From positions 3,596,001 to 3,660,000 of the forward strand of contig NZ_CP064338.1 of assembly GCF_015476235.1 (NCBI RefSeq): a DNA stretch of 64,000 bases. The letters are read 5' to 3'. Position numbers and translations under genes: made by a program. The notes under the pieces were generated by a model, which saw only the letters and a program-made list of their open reading frames with translations, did not search any database and had not been told where the DNA came from. Positions within the stretch are counted from its first letter, which is position 1. Each line of letters begins with the position of its first letter. The stretch comes from Caldimonas thermodepolymerans. Lineage in GTDB: Bacteria; Pseudomonadota; Gammaproteobacteria; Burkholderiales; Burkholderiaceae_C. This document shows, piece by piece, positions 55,372 to 64,000 of the stretch.

Positions 55372-56694
55372 TCAGAAGCCGCTGACGTTCCACCAGCGCA
55401 GCATGCCCAGCTGGTCGCCGGAGACCAGCGTGCGGCCGTCGGGGCTGAAGGCCAGCGCCTGCACGCTGGTGACCAGCGGCGCCACCAGCCGGCCCACGGC
55501 CTGGCCGCTGCGCAGGTCGTACAGCTCGACGCGCTCGGCGCGTCCGACGGCCAGCAGCGAGGCCGAGCGCGCCAGCACGTTGGCGGCCGCCTTCGGGTCC
55601 GTGGCCAGCCGGCGCCAGGTCTTGCCGTCGCGGGGCCTCCAGGCGCCCACGGCCCGGCTGTCGCTGTCGAGGAAGTACACCGTCGAACCGTCGGCGGAGA
55701 ACAGCGCGTCCGCCACCTCGCCGCGGGTGAGCAGCGCGCCCGCCTCCGCCCACGACCCGGTACGGCGCACGCTCAGCTCGCTGCCCGTGCCGGCGCGCGC
55801 GGCCACCAGCAGCTGCTGGCCGTCGTCGCTGTAGGCCAGGGCCGTGACCGGGCCCTTGAACTTCAGCAGGTTCTGGTAGCTGCGCTCGGCCAGGTCCCAC
55901 AGGCGCACCTGCCCGTCGTCGCCGCCGGTGACCATCCACAGGCCGTCCGGGCTGAACGCGACCCGCCCCGTGGGCTGCGCGAGCGTCGAGCCGCGCAGCT
56001 CGACGCCGTCGACGGCGGTCCACACGCCGGCCTGCTTGGTGGTGGCGACCGCCACGTGGCGCGTCACCGGGTTCGGGGCCAGGCTGCGCACCGCCCCGTC
56101 GACCGCCCCCTCGGCCTGCCGCACGGCCCGCTCGGCGTTCCAGACGAGCAGCCGGCCGTGACGGTGCCCGCTGGCCAGCAGCCGGCCGTCGGGGCTGAAG
56201 GCCAGCGCGGCCACGCCCGCCCCCGTGCCCTGCTGGTGGCGGATCAGCGCGCGCGAACGGCTCTCGTCCTCGCGGTGCTGGCGCAGGGCCTCCTCCTGGG
56301 CCTCGCGCGCGGCCACCTCGCGGGCCTGCTGCGCCGCGGGCGCCTCGAGCTCGCCGAGCATCTCCAGCGCCTGCTGGTAGAAGCGCGCCTGGCGGCCCTG
56401 CTGGGTCAGGTAGGTCTCCAGCGCCTTCTTCGCGTCCAGGTAGCGCTGCAGCTCGGCCAGCGCACGCGCGCGGTGGTAGTGGTAGTTGACCGGCAGCGCG
56501 GCATCCAGCTTCGCCATCGCGTCCAGCGCCTTCAGCGCGCCTTCCCAGTCGCGTGCCTCGATCGCGGCCGCGGCGCGCGTGTTGAGGCGGTCGAGTTCGA
56601 TCTCGGGCGGCAGCTGCGCCCAGGCGGGCGCGCTCAGGCCCAGGCTGAGGACGGCCGGCGCCAGCAGGCGCAGCAAGGTCGGCATCTTGGACAT
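55372..56694 (-). CDS. Exported WD40-repeat protein with N-terminal TPR-like helices
   Basis: 440 residues. Signal peptide about residues 1-27 (LLAPAVLSLGLSAPAWA). Residues about 35-125 are helical and TPR-like (ALKALDAMAKLD, YHYHRARALAELQRYLDAKKALETYL), followed by a Glu/Arg-rich helix. About seven WD40-type blades follow: VAALAFSPDGRLLASG, GRVAFSPDGLWMVTGGDDGQVRLWDL, and the last VQALAFSPDGRTLVSGDQLGMLRWWNV. A periplasmic beta-propeller scaffold is expected. Encoded between the TPR-like lipoprotein and the DUF2135 protein, all leftward, so the three probably form one envelope complex. Function unknown. Confidence 0.8.
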   Translation of the reverse strand: MSKMPTLLRLLAPAVLSLGLSAPAWAQLPPEIELDRLNTRAAAAIEARDWEGALKALDAMAKLDAALPVNYHYHRARALAELQRYLDAKKALETYLTQQGRQARFYQQALEMLGELEAPAAQQAREVAAREAQEEALRQHREDESRSRALIRHQQGTGAGVAALAFSPDGRLLASGHRHGRLLVWNAERAVRQAEGAVDGAVRSLAPNPVTRHVAVATTKQAGVWTAVDGVELRGSTLAQPTGRVAFSPDGLWMVTGGDDGQVRLWDLAERSYQNLLKFKGPVTALAYSDDGQQLLVAARAGTGSELSVRRTGSWAEAGALLTRGEVADALFSADGSTVYFLDSDSRAVGAWRPRDGKTWRRLATDPKAAANVLARSASLLAVGRAERVELYDLRSGQAVGRLVAPLVTSVQALAFSPDGRTLVSGDQLGMLRWWNVSGF

Positions 56695-56744
56695 GGCAGC
56701 AGGCAATGCGGGGTGGATCGGGGCACGGCGCGTCGGGGACGCGC

Positions 56745-57689
56745 TCACAGGCCGGACAGCAGGCGCCGGGCTTCGGCGGCGTGCTCGCCGTTGCCGCCGG
56801 TGCGGGCCAGGTACTGCTCGAGCTTCCGGCGCGCCGCGGCGTTGCGGCGCAGCTTGACCAGCGTGTTGGCGTGCAGGAACTGGATCTCGGCCGGTGGCTC
56901 GGGATTGACCTGCTCGATGCGCTCGAAGATCTTCTGCGCCGCCTCGTGGTTGCCGGCGCGCAGCGCAGGTGCCAGGCGTGCCCGGTAGACCCGCAGCTGC
57001 TCGGCCGGCGGCAGCCACTGGTCGGCGTCGAGCTGCAGGTCGGTGACGAGGTGCCCCGGGACGCTGGCGAGCAGCGGCTCGGCCACGCCCGGCGCCTTGG
57101 CCTCGACCAGCAGGGTGGTCGGCCGCTTCGGCAGGCGCTGCGCCATCGCCGCCAGCGGCACGCGCAGCTCGCCCTCGGTGGAGGCGATGACGCGCTGCAC
57201 CTCGCCCACCGGACGCTCCCTGGGGTCCAGCCCCTGCACGCGCACCGTGAACGACAGCGGCCGCTGCAGCGGCTCCAGCGGTCCGCGGCGTTCGTTGTCG
57301 GTGGAGCGCTCGTTGCGGCGCTGGGTCTGCCGTTCCTCCCACTCGCCGTATTCGCCGAAGCAGCCTTCGGTGTCGATGGCGCAGCCCAGGCCCAGCGTGG
57401 CCGCCCCGAGCGCGAGCGACACCATGTCCGGCTCGCGGGTGCGACGCCCCTCGATGCGGTAGACCTCGTAGGTCCACTGGCGTTCGACCGTGTACTGCCC
57501 GACGTCCGCCACCAGCAGCGCATCACGCGCGCGCGGCTTGGTCACCACGACGGGCTGGTCGGTGCGGCCGGGTGCCTTGCGCCACTCGCTGTACTGGCCG
57601 ACCAGGACGGCGCGCTCCTGGTAGTGGACGGAGCCGCAGCCGGCCAGCACCAGCATCGCGCAGGCCAGGACGAATGCACGCAGGGACAT
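56745..57689 (-). CDS. Lipoprotein of unknown function with C-terminal TPR-like helices
   Basis: 314 residues. Lipobox LAGC at about residue 19 (ACAMLVLAGCGSVHYQ) predicts a lipid-anchored envelope protein. The middle part contains two Cys (GCAIDTEGCFGEYGEW) and a charged stretch with no recognised domain. The last 80 residues resemble TPR units (YRARLAPALRAGNHEAAQKIFERIEQ, LHANTLVKLRRNAAARRKLEQYL). First gene of the three-gene leftward envelope set; MSLRAF at 57689 gives the signal peptide. I do not recognise the family. Confidence 0.75.
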   Translation of the reverse strand: MSLRAFVLACAMLVLAGCGSVHYQERAVLVGQYSEWRKAPGRTDQPVVVTKPRARDALLVADVGQYTVERQWTYEVYRIEGRRTREPDMVSLALGAATLGLGCAIDTEGCFGEYGEWEERQTQRRNERSTDNERRGPLEPLQRPLSFTVRVQGLDPRERPVGEVQRVIASTEGELRVPLAAMAQRLPKRPTTLLVEAKAPGVAEPLLASVPGHLVTDLQLDADQWLPPAEQLRVYRARLAPALRAGNHEAAQKIFERIEQVNPEPPAEIQFLHANTLVKLRRNAAARRKLEQYLARTGGNGEHAAEARRLLSGL

Positions 57690-57800
57690 GACAGCTTCCA
57701 GAACGGGATGACGGACAGGTTCGGAGGGCCTGGCGTGCGGTGCGCGGTGGTCGTTCCCGGCCTCGGGAAGACGGACGCCCCGCGACGGGACCCGGAAGGC

Positions 57801-57829
57801 AAAACGGGGCCGGCGCTGGCCGGCCCCGT
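57801..57829 (-). terminator. Terminator after the Gly-rich lipoprotein gene
   Basis: GGGGCCGGC (57806-57814) pairs with GCCGGCCCC (57819-57827) around GCTG, extended by AC/GT, and is followed on the minus strand by TTTT. It separates the 57860-59146 gene from the downstream three-gene envelope set. Confidence 0.85.
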
Positions 57830-57859
57830 GGCGTGGAGGCGGATACCGATGCGTGCGGT

Positions 57860-59146
57860 TTACCGGCCGATGCGGACCATCCGCACCGAGCCTTCCTTGG
57901 CGCCCGACTCGACGTGGACGTCGGCAGTGAACGAGTTGCCGTCGGCCGCGAACCGGATGTTGCGCAGCTGGCCGCGGCCGGTGCCGCCGGTGTCGTTCAG
58001 GCCGGCGCAGCCGTTGGTGTCCTGCAGCACCTGCTGCTGGACCGCCAGCGTGCCGTTCGCGTAGCTGTACTTGGCGTTCTCGATGCCGAGGCGGCCGCAT
58101 TCCTCGTCGCCCACCGGGTCGAGCATCAGGTAGGTGTTGTCGGCGAAGAAGCTGAAGGTCTGGGTGACGATGGGCAGCTCGTCGGCCGCCGCGTCGAAGT
58201 CGTCGCCGACCACGGCCCAGGTCCCGAGCAGCCGGTTGCCCGAGGACGTCGGCACGCGGACGAAGTCGGCGCCGTCGTCGTGTTCCTCGGTGTCGTGGAT
58301 CTTCAGCATGTAGCCGTCATAGGCGATGCTCCACTTGCCGCTCGGCGGGTGCGACATGCCCCATTCGCCGTTGTCGTCGATGTCCCACATGACCTGCGCG
58401 TCGCGGGTGAGCGGATCCCAGTTGATGATCCCCTGCTCGACGCTCGGGCTGCCGTCGCTGTCGGGCTGGCCGGTCTCGCCGATCAGGTAGCGGCCCTGGG
58501 CGTCGACCACCAGGAGCACGTGGCTGTCCTCGTCCTCGGCCTTGAAGTGCCAGGCGCCGGCGACCTGCGACCAGAACTGCGCCGTGGCGTGCTCCTTGGC
58601 GACCTCGACCGAAACCACTTCACCACCCGCGGCGTCGACCGCGCTGGTGAAGGCGGGGGTCGCCACGAAGATTTCCGGGTCTTCGGTCAGGGTCAGGCCG
58701 GTCAGGCTGACCGACTGGGGCAGGCTGATGTCGATGACCCCGTCGCTCGGGTCGTCGAGCGACTGCAGCAGCACCAGCAGGTTGGCCACGACGTTCGGGT
58801 CATCCGACAGCACCGACGGCGTCACCACGCCGCCTTCCTCTTCCAGCGTCATGCTGCCCAGGGTCAGCCCGCCCAGCTCGAAAGTGACGGTGTCGCCGGG
58901 TTCGTACGAGAAGGTGCCCGCGCCGCCCGCGTCGCCGGTCACGCCGGCCTTGCCCGAGGGGGCGGCGGAGTAGCTCAGGCCGTTGACGGGTGCGTCGACG
59001 AACACGCCCACCGCGGGGCCATTGCCGCCGCCGCCATTGCCGCCGCCGCTGCTGCCGCCACCACCGCCACCGCAGGCGGCCAGCGCTGCGGTCATGGCCA
59101 GGGCGATTGCCGCCTTCTTCCAGGTCGGTCGGGTTGCAAATGTCAT
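57860..59146 (-). CDS. Glycine-rich exported lipoprotein of unknown function
   Basis: 428 residues. Lipobox LAAC (about residue 25) followed by a Gly/Ser/Asn linker (GGGGGGSSGGGNGGGGN). The segment VGVFVDAPVNGLSYSAAPSGKAGVTGDAGGAGTFSYEPGDTVTFELGGLTLG is a recurrent first domain of secreted proteobacterial proteins; the later ~200 residues (WHFKAEDEDSHVLLVVDAQGRYLIGE; LLGTWAVVGDD; FFADNTYLMLDPVGDEECG) resemble beta-rich lipocalin-like repeats that begin with 'GxW'. Acidic overall, with two late Cys. Divergent from a sensor kinase across a perfect inverted repeat, so it may be its target. Function unknown. Confidence 0.78.
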   Translation of the reverse strand: MTFATRPTWKKAAIALAMTAALAACGGGGGGSSGGGNGGGGNGPAVGVFVDAPVNGLSYSAAPSGKAGVTGDAGGAGTFSYEPGDTVTFELGGLTLGSMTLEEEGGVVTPSVLSDDPNVVANLLVLLQSLDDPSDGVIDISLPQSVSLTGLTLTEDPEIFVATPAFTSAVDAAGGEVVSVEVAKEHATAQFWSQVAGAWHFKAEDEDSHVLLVVDAQGRYLIGETGQPDSDGSPSVEQGIINWDPLTRDAQVMWDIDDNGEWGMSHPPSGKWSIAYDGYMLKIHDTEEHDDGADFVRVPTSSGNRLLGTWAVVGDDFDAAADELPIVTQTFSFFADNTYLMLDPVGDEECGRLGIENAKYSYANGTLAVQQQVLQDTNGCAGLNDTGGTGRGQLRNIRFAADGNSFTADVHVESGAKEGSVRMVRIGR

Positions 59147-59227
59147 GGGAAAACCTTTCTGCAGAACTTCAGTGGGGGCACAGCGCGCAATCGCCGTTGC
59201 GCGCAGTGTCGCCATGGATCCCGGCCG

Positions 59228-59255
59228 GGCATATCGGCCATTCGGACGATATGCC
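59228..59255. promoter_or_regulatory. Perfect 9-bp inverted repeat GGCATATCG-N10-CGATATGCC
   Basis: Arms at 59228-59236 and 59247-59255, in the 159-bp region between the lipoprotein gene (leftward, start 59146) and the kinase gene (rightward, start 59306). The spacing of about 19 bp between arm centres suits a dimeric response regulator. The core GCATATCG recurs at 62442-62449, upstream of the response-regulator gene. Confidence 0.6.
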
Positions 59256-59305
59256 GTGATTTGTTCACAGGTGAAAGGCCCCGAAATCCCTGTAGGCTGC
59301 GCGGC

Positions 59306-61648
59306 ATGCAGTTGTTGAAGTCGTGGCGCGACCGGCTGAAGGGCTGGCAGCCGGTCCTGCCCCCTCCCGCCGGCCTCGCGCTCTGGCTGGCGGGAGCCGC
59401 GCTGGCCTTGCTGGCCGCCGTGGTGTTCGCCCCGCCCGCCGTCCCTGACCATCCCGGACCGGACGTGCAGCGCGTGACCGAGGCCTGGTTCGAGGTGCCC
59501 GGCCGCGTCCCGGAGCGCGTGCGCCTGCCCGACACCTGGGCCTATCGCGGCGTCGACCACGCGACGCCCGGCCGCTACCGCTTCACCTTCGAGCTGGACG
59601 GGATGCCCGGCGAGGCGCTGGCGCTGATCTTCACGCGCCTGAGCACCTGGCACCAGATCCACGTCAACGGCGAGCTGGCCGACGGCCGCGCCCAGGGCCC
59701 CGGCGAAGCCAACCCCGGCGTGCCGGTACCGGCCCTGGTCAGCGTGCCGCCCTCGCTGCTGCGCCCCGGCCTGAACGAAGTGACCGTGGACGTGCGCTAC
59801 ACGACACGCGCCGGGCTGTCGGACGTGGAGATCGGGCCGATGTCCACGCTGCGCCAGACCCACCAGCGCCGCCTGATCTCCAGCGTCGCCCTGCCCCAGG
59901 CGCTCAACCTGGGCGCGGCGGGCCTGGCGGTGTTCCTGCTGCTGATCTGGCGCCAGCGGCGCAAGGACCTGACCCTGGGCAGCTTCGGCGCGCTGATGCT
60001 GCTCGGCTCGGTGCGCAACTACACCTACTTCATGGACACCGCCCTGGTGCCGGCGCGCGCGTCGGACTGGTTCTTCTACACCGCGCAGGTGTGGAGCGCC
60101 GTGCTGCTCGGCGTCTTCGCGCAGGCCTACGCCCGGCAGCGCTGGCCGCGCTACACCCGGCTGCTGGTAGCCGCCGCCGTGGTGCTGCCGGTCGTCGGGG
60201 CGTGGGCGGCGGCTTACGAGGCGCTGCAGGCGGTGCGCATCTACACCTACCCCCTGCTGTTGCTGTCCTGCCTGCCGGTGCTGTGGCTGACCGGGCGCGC
60301 GGCCTGGATGCGCGGCGGCAGGGCGGCCGCGGCGCTCGCGATCGGCGTCGCCTGCATGCTCGCCGCGGTGCTGCACGACTATGCGATGCAGACGGCCAAC
60401 TGGCTGCCGATCACCGAGAGCTACCTGCTGCCCTACGTGATGCCGCTGTCGCTCGGCGCCTTCTCGATGGCCCTGCTGCAGCGCATGGTGCGTGCGATGA
60501 GCGAGGTCGAGGTGCTCAACGTGCACCTGGAGCGGCGCGTCGCCGAGCGCACCGCGGAGATGGAGCGCGCCAACGCCGCCAAGACCCGCTTCCTCGCCTC
60601 GGCCAGCCACGACCTGCGCCAGCCGCTGGTGACCATCGGCCTGCTGGTGGGCATGGTCAAGGACAGCAGCGTCTCGCCCCCGCCGCAGGTGCGCAAGCTG
60701 CTGGACCGCCTGGACGAGGCGGTGGGCGCGATGGAAGGGCTGCTGACCGGGCTGCTGGACCTGTCGCAGCTGGAGTCGGGCAGCGTGACGCCGCACCGCG
60801 CGCCGGTGCGCGTGTCGGACCTGTTCGACGCGATCGAGGTGCACGAGCAGCCCGCCGCGGCGATGAAGGGGCTGCGCCTGCGCCTGCGTCCGACCGCGCT
60901 GGTCGTCGAGTCCGACCCGGTGATGCTGGACCGCATCGTGCGCAACCTGGTCGGCAACGCGGTGAAGTACACCCGGGAAGGCGGCGTGCTGGTCGCGGCG
61001 CGCCGGCGCGGCGACCGGGTGCGCATCGAGGTCTACGACACCGGCATCGGCATCGCGCCGGAACACCAGGAGGCGATCTTCCAGGAGTTCGTGCAGCTGA
61101 ACAACCCGCAGCGCGAGCGCTCGCGCGGCATGGGCCTCGGCCTGGCGATCGTGCAGCGCTCGGCGGCGATGCTGGGCCATCCGGTCGGCCTGCGCTCGCA
61201 GCCCGGGCAGGGCTCGTGCTTCTGGATCGAGCTGCCGCTGGTGCCCGAGGCAGTCCCGGCGCCGGCGGCGCCGCAGCCGGTGCCGCGCCTGCGGGGCCGG
61301 TGCGTGGTGATCGTGGAGGACGACCCCGCGGTGCGCGAGGCGCTGAACGCGCGCATGGAACTGTGGCAGGCGCAGGTGGACGTGTTCGAGTCGGTCGCGG
61401 CGCTGCGGCGCTGGCTGGACGGCCCCCGCGCCAGGCGCCCGGACCTGCTGGTGTCGGACTACCGCCTGCCCGACGGCGACGGGCTGCAGGTGATCGCCGC
61501 GGTCCGCGAGCGCTTCGGCGCGCTGCCGGCGGTCATCATCACCGGCGACACCGCCCCGGCCGAGCTGGCGCGCATGACCGCCGCCGGCGTGCGCGTGCTG
61601 CACAAGCCGTTCCGCGCCGAGGCCCTGCTCGACGCGCTGCAGGCCTGA
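59306..61648 (+). CDS. 7TM hybrid sensor histidine kinase
   Basis: 780 residues. One N-terminal helix (about 22-43), a periplasmic beta-sandwich (about 55-185; TPGRYRFTFELDGM, WHQIHVNGELADGRAQ) reminiscent of sugar-binding jelly rolls of family-2 glycosidases, then a 7TM DISM-type membrane block (about 195-395) and a short coiled coil. HisKA phospho-acceptor His435 is in SASHDLRQPL; HATPase N box NLVGNAVKYT, G1 DTGIGIAP and G2 GMGLGLAI follow. A C-terminal receiver (about 664-780) has acidic pocket EDD, phospho-acceptor Asp718 in SDYRLPDGDG and Lys in HKPF. It senses an unknown periplasmic or membrane cue. Convergent with the response-regulator gene, 21 bp apart. Confidence 0.9.
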   Translation: MQLLKSWRDRLKGWQPVLPPPAGLALWLAGAALALLAAVVFAPPAVPDHPGPDVQRVTEAWFEVPGRVPERVRLPDTWAYRGVDHATPGRYRFTFELDGMPGEALALIFTRLSTWHQIHVNGELADGRAQGPGEANPGVPVPALVSVPPSLLRPGLNEVTVDVRYTTRAGLSDVEIGPMSTLRQTHQRRLISSVALPQALNLGAAGLAVFLLLIWRQRRKDLTLGSFGALMLLGSVRNYTYFMDTALVPARASDWFFYTAQVWSAVLLGVFAQAYARQRWPRYTRLLVAAAVVLPVVGAWAAAYEALQAVRIYTYPLLLLSCLPVLWLTGRAAWMRGGRAAAALAIGVACMLAAVLHDYAMQTANWLPITESYLLPYVMPLSLGAFSMALLQRMVRAMSEVEVLNVHLERRVAERTAEMERANAAKTRFLASASHDLRQPLVTIGLLVGMVKDSSVSPPPQVRKLLDRLDEAVGAMEGLLTGLLDLSQLESGSVTPHRAPVRVSDLFDAIEVHEQPAAAMKGLRLRLRPTALVVESDPVMLDRIVRNLVGNAVKYTREGGVLVAARRRGDRVRIEVYDTGIGIAPEHQEAIFQEFVQLNNPQRERSRGMGLGLAIVQRSAAMLGHPVGLRSQPGQGSCFWIELPLVPEAVPAPAAPQPVPRLRGRCVVIVEDDPAVREALNARMELWQAQVDVFESVAALRRWLDGPRARRPDLLVSDYRLPDGDGLQVIAAVRERFGALPAVIITGDTAPAELARMTAAGVRVLHKPFRAEALLDALQA

Positions 61649-61669
61649 GCGGCCCCACCCGGGGCGTGG

Positions 61670-62350
61670 TCAGGACAGGGGCTGGCGGCTGCGTGCGGCC
61701 GCCGGTGTCGGCAGCTGCAGGCCCAGGCGGGCCGCGGCGACGACCGCCTGCGTGCGCGAGCTCGCCCCCAGCTTGCGGAAGATCGCCGCCAGGTGGGTCT
61801 TGACCGTCGACTCCGACAGGCCCAGGTCGCGGCAGATCAGCTTGTTCGGCTTGCCCTCGATCAGCAGCCGCAGCACGTCGCCCTGGCGCGGCGACAGCCC
61901 GAGCGCGGTGATGCTGCCCGCTTCCGGGCGGGGCGTGGTGGAGCCGGCCGGCTCGGCGGCCAGCACCGTGGTCGGCAGGTAGACGCCGCCGTTCATCATC
62001 TGCTGCAGCGCCCGCCGCAGCTCGCCGTGCCGGGTCGTCTTCGGCAGGAAGCCGGCCGCGCCGCGGTCCAGCGCCGCCAGGATGGTGCCGGGGCGCTCGT
62101 CGGCCGACATCACGACGCACACCACGTCCGGCCGCAGCTGGTGCACCCGCTCCAGCGCGGCGATGCCGTCGCTGTCGGGCAGGCCCAGGTCCAGCAGCAC
62201 CCAGTCGATGCCGGCATCGCCCGTCAGCAGCGCCTCGGCCTCGGCCAGGCTCTGCGCCTGCAGGACCTCGGCGTGCGGGAACTCCTGCGCAAACAACAGC
62301 GACAGGCCATCAAGGAACAGCGGGTGGTCGTCAATCAGCAGGATCTTCAT
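61670..62350 (-). CDS. NarL/LuxR-type response regulator
   Basis: 226 residues from MKILLIDDH at 62350. Receiver domain about 1-120: acidic Asp7/Asp8, phospho-acceptor Asp54 in LLDLGLPDSDG, Ser in VMSADE and Lys in GFLPK. C-terminal LuxR HTH about 150-210: LSPRQGDVLRLLIEGKPNKLICRDLGLSESTVKTHLAAIFRKLG. It is the probable output partner of the adjacent convergent kinase. A longer upstream frame exists but the residues before MKILLIDDH are not receiver-like. Upstream sequence has the octamer GCATATCG and a 16-bp palindrome, possible autoregulatory sites. Confidence 0.92.
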   Translation of the reverse strand: MKILLIDDHPLFLDGLSLLFAQEFPHAEVLQAQSLAEAEALLTGDAGIDWVLLDLGLPDSDGIAALERVHQLRPDVVCVVMSADERPGTILAALDRGAAGFLPKTTRHGELRRALQQMMNGGVYLPTTVLAAEPAGSTTPRPEAGSITALGLSPRQGDVLRLLIEGKPNKLICRDLGLSESTVKTHLAAIFRKLGASSRTQAVVAAARLGLQLPTPAAARSRQPLS

Positions 62351-62441
62351 GGAAAGGAGGACGGCGCGAACCAGCGTCCGGATTGTTTCACGGCGTATCC
62401 GTCCGCCGCATGCAAGCCGCGCGCCTGCCGCGCACAAGTGC

Positions 62442-62464
62442 GCATATCGCGCATCCGGATGCGC
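62442..62464. promoter_or_regulatory. GCATATCG octamer followed by a perfect 16-bp palindrome
   Basis: GCATATCG (62442-62449) runs directly into GCGCATCC-GGATGCGC (62449-62464), in the 182-bp gap between the response-regulator gene (leftward) and tgt (rightward). The octamer equals the core of the inverted repeat at 59228-59255. Candidate response-regulator site or tgt promoter element. Confidence 0.42.
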
Positions 62465-62487
62465 CCCCGACGGGTTCGCTACACTAG

Positions 62488-63711
<1,224 letters not shown>

Positions 63712-63726
63712 CGCCCCGGCGCGGCC

Positions 63727-64000
63727 TCAGACCGCGTGCTGCTCGAGCAGGAAGCTGGCGCCGTCGTACTGCGCCAGCGCCTGCGTCAGCCAGGGCATCA
63801 CCTGCTGCAGCGTGTCGTGCAGCACCCAGGGCGGGTTGATCACGAACATGCCGCTGCCCAGCAGCCCGAACCCGTCCGGGCCCGGGCGCTGCACCGTCAT
63901 GCGCACGTGCAGCCAGCCCTTGGGCGCCGCGGACTTGAGCCGCTGCGGCAGCTGCTGCGACTCGATGCGCGGCAGCTGCGGGTACCACACCATGACGACG
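63727..64000 (-). CDS. rlmJ: 23S rRNA (adenine2030-N6)-methyltransferase RlmJ, C-terminal part
   Basis: About 91 C-terminal residues; the gene continues beyond the right edge. VVWYPQLPRIESQQLPQRL-like sequence, then FGLLGSGMFVINPPWVLHDTLQQVMPWLTQAL. The NPPW motif is the methyltransferase catalytic motif, and the GSGM(F)xVINPPW stretch is characteristic of RlmJ (YhiR/ComJ). It modifies A2030 of 23S rRNA with SAM. It converges with tgt, 15 bp apart. Confidence 0.88.
   Translation of the reverse strand, partial: VVMVWYPQLPRIESQQLPQRLKSAAPKGWLHVRMTVQRPGPDGFGLLGSGMFVINPPWVLHDTLQQVMPWLTQALAQYDGASFLLEQHAV

Noticed and set aside
53684-57526. A single 1280-residue protein spanning the DUF2135 gene and its two upstream neighbours
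   Set aside because: The frame upstream of 55369 is a shadow of the WD40 and lipoprotein genes, which have clear signals and domains in other frames.

Overview
This window comes from a very GC-rich (roughly 70%) genome. Gene content and order point to a betaproteobacterium of the order Burkholderiales. The supporting blocks are rsmI | yraN-diaA-dolP, pilT-cNMP protein-pilU divergent from yggS, a short PutA next to an Lrp-type regulator, proC/ubiA, Bug-type tricarboxylate-transporter binding proteins and an oxyR-recG pair. The order is inferred from gene families and synteny, not from a database search. Nearly all long open frames antisense to real genes are GC-driven shadows and are left out.

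Layout. 1-3445: the end of an NAD-dependent molybdenum formate dehydrogenase operon (fdsB end, fdsA), followed after 8 bp by tRNA-Arg(CCG). 3446-3853: a decayed patch with the C-terminal stump of a LysR regulator and, on the other strand, that of a nitroreductase. 3854-8189: a DMT exporter, an AraC regulator divergent from an MFS efflux pump, and a zinc-free medium-chain reductase. 8208-19893: the most striking block, a two-armed divergent organosulfur cluster. The leftward arm encodes an SfnG/DszA-like flavin monooxygenase, an acyl-CoA-dehydrogenase-fold flavoenzyme, a Tat-exported solute-binding protein and a DszB-like sulfinate desulfinase. The rightward arm encodes a complete dipeptide-type ABC importer (two permeases, two ATPases), an aldo/keto reductase and an SfnB/DszC-like monooxygenase. 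The predicted logic is import of an organosulfur compound, S-oxygenation, C-S cleavage to a sulfinate, and release of sulfite. 19966-21501: a cystine-type ABC permease and binding protein, which continue the sulfur theme.

21607-29383: a LysR-flanked leftward gene set (two AtuA-type proteins, a Bug-type binding protein and two lipoprotein hydrolases, one of the tannase/feruloyl esterase family). It looks like a catabolic unit for an esterified organic acid or terpenoid. 29399-34559: a DUF4260-like membrane protein and a macA-macB-outer-membrane-factor efflux operon. 34718-43120: housekeeping genes: rlpA, rsmI | yraN-diaA-dolP, a 3-hydroxyisobutyrate-dehydrogenase-like protein, pilU-cNMP protein-pilT and yggS. 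43136-50363: Lrp regulator | putA, proC, a 370-bp gap with a possible structured RNA, ubiA, dps and oxyR.

50472-64000: recG, queA and tgt, with rlmJ entering from the right edge. Between queA and tgt lies an 8.9-kb envelope/signalling module: a TPR-like lipoprotein, an exported WD40 protein, a DUF2135 exported protein, a glycine-rich lipoprotein, a 7TM hybrid histidine kinase and a NarL-type response regulator. A perfect 9-bp inverted repeat in the kinase/lipoprotein divergent region shares its 8-base core with a site upstream of the response regulator.

The best candidate for an undescribed system is the 8.2-19.9 kb cluster. Its DszB-like protein keeps the Cys-His-Arg catalytic set of the dibenzothiophene 4S desulfinase with exact His-Arg spacing and has no export signal. 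No flavin reductase or dedicated regulator is encoded beside it.
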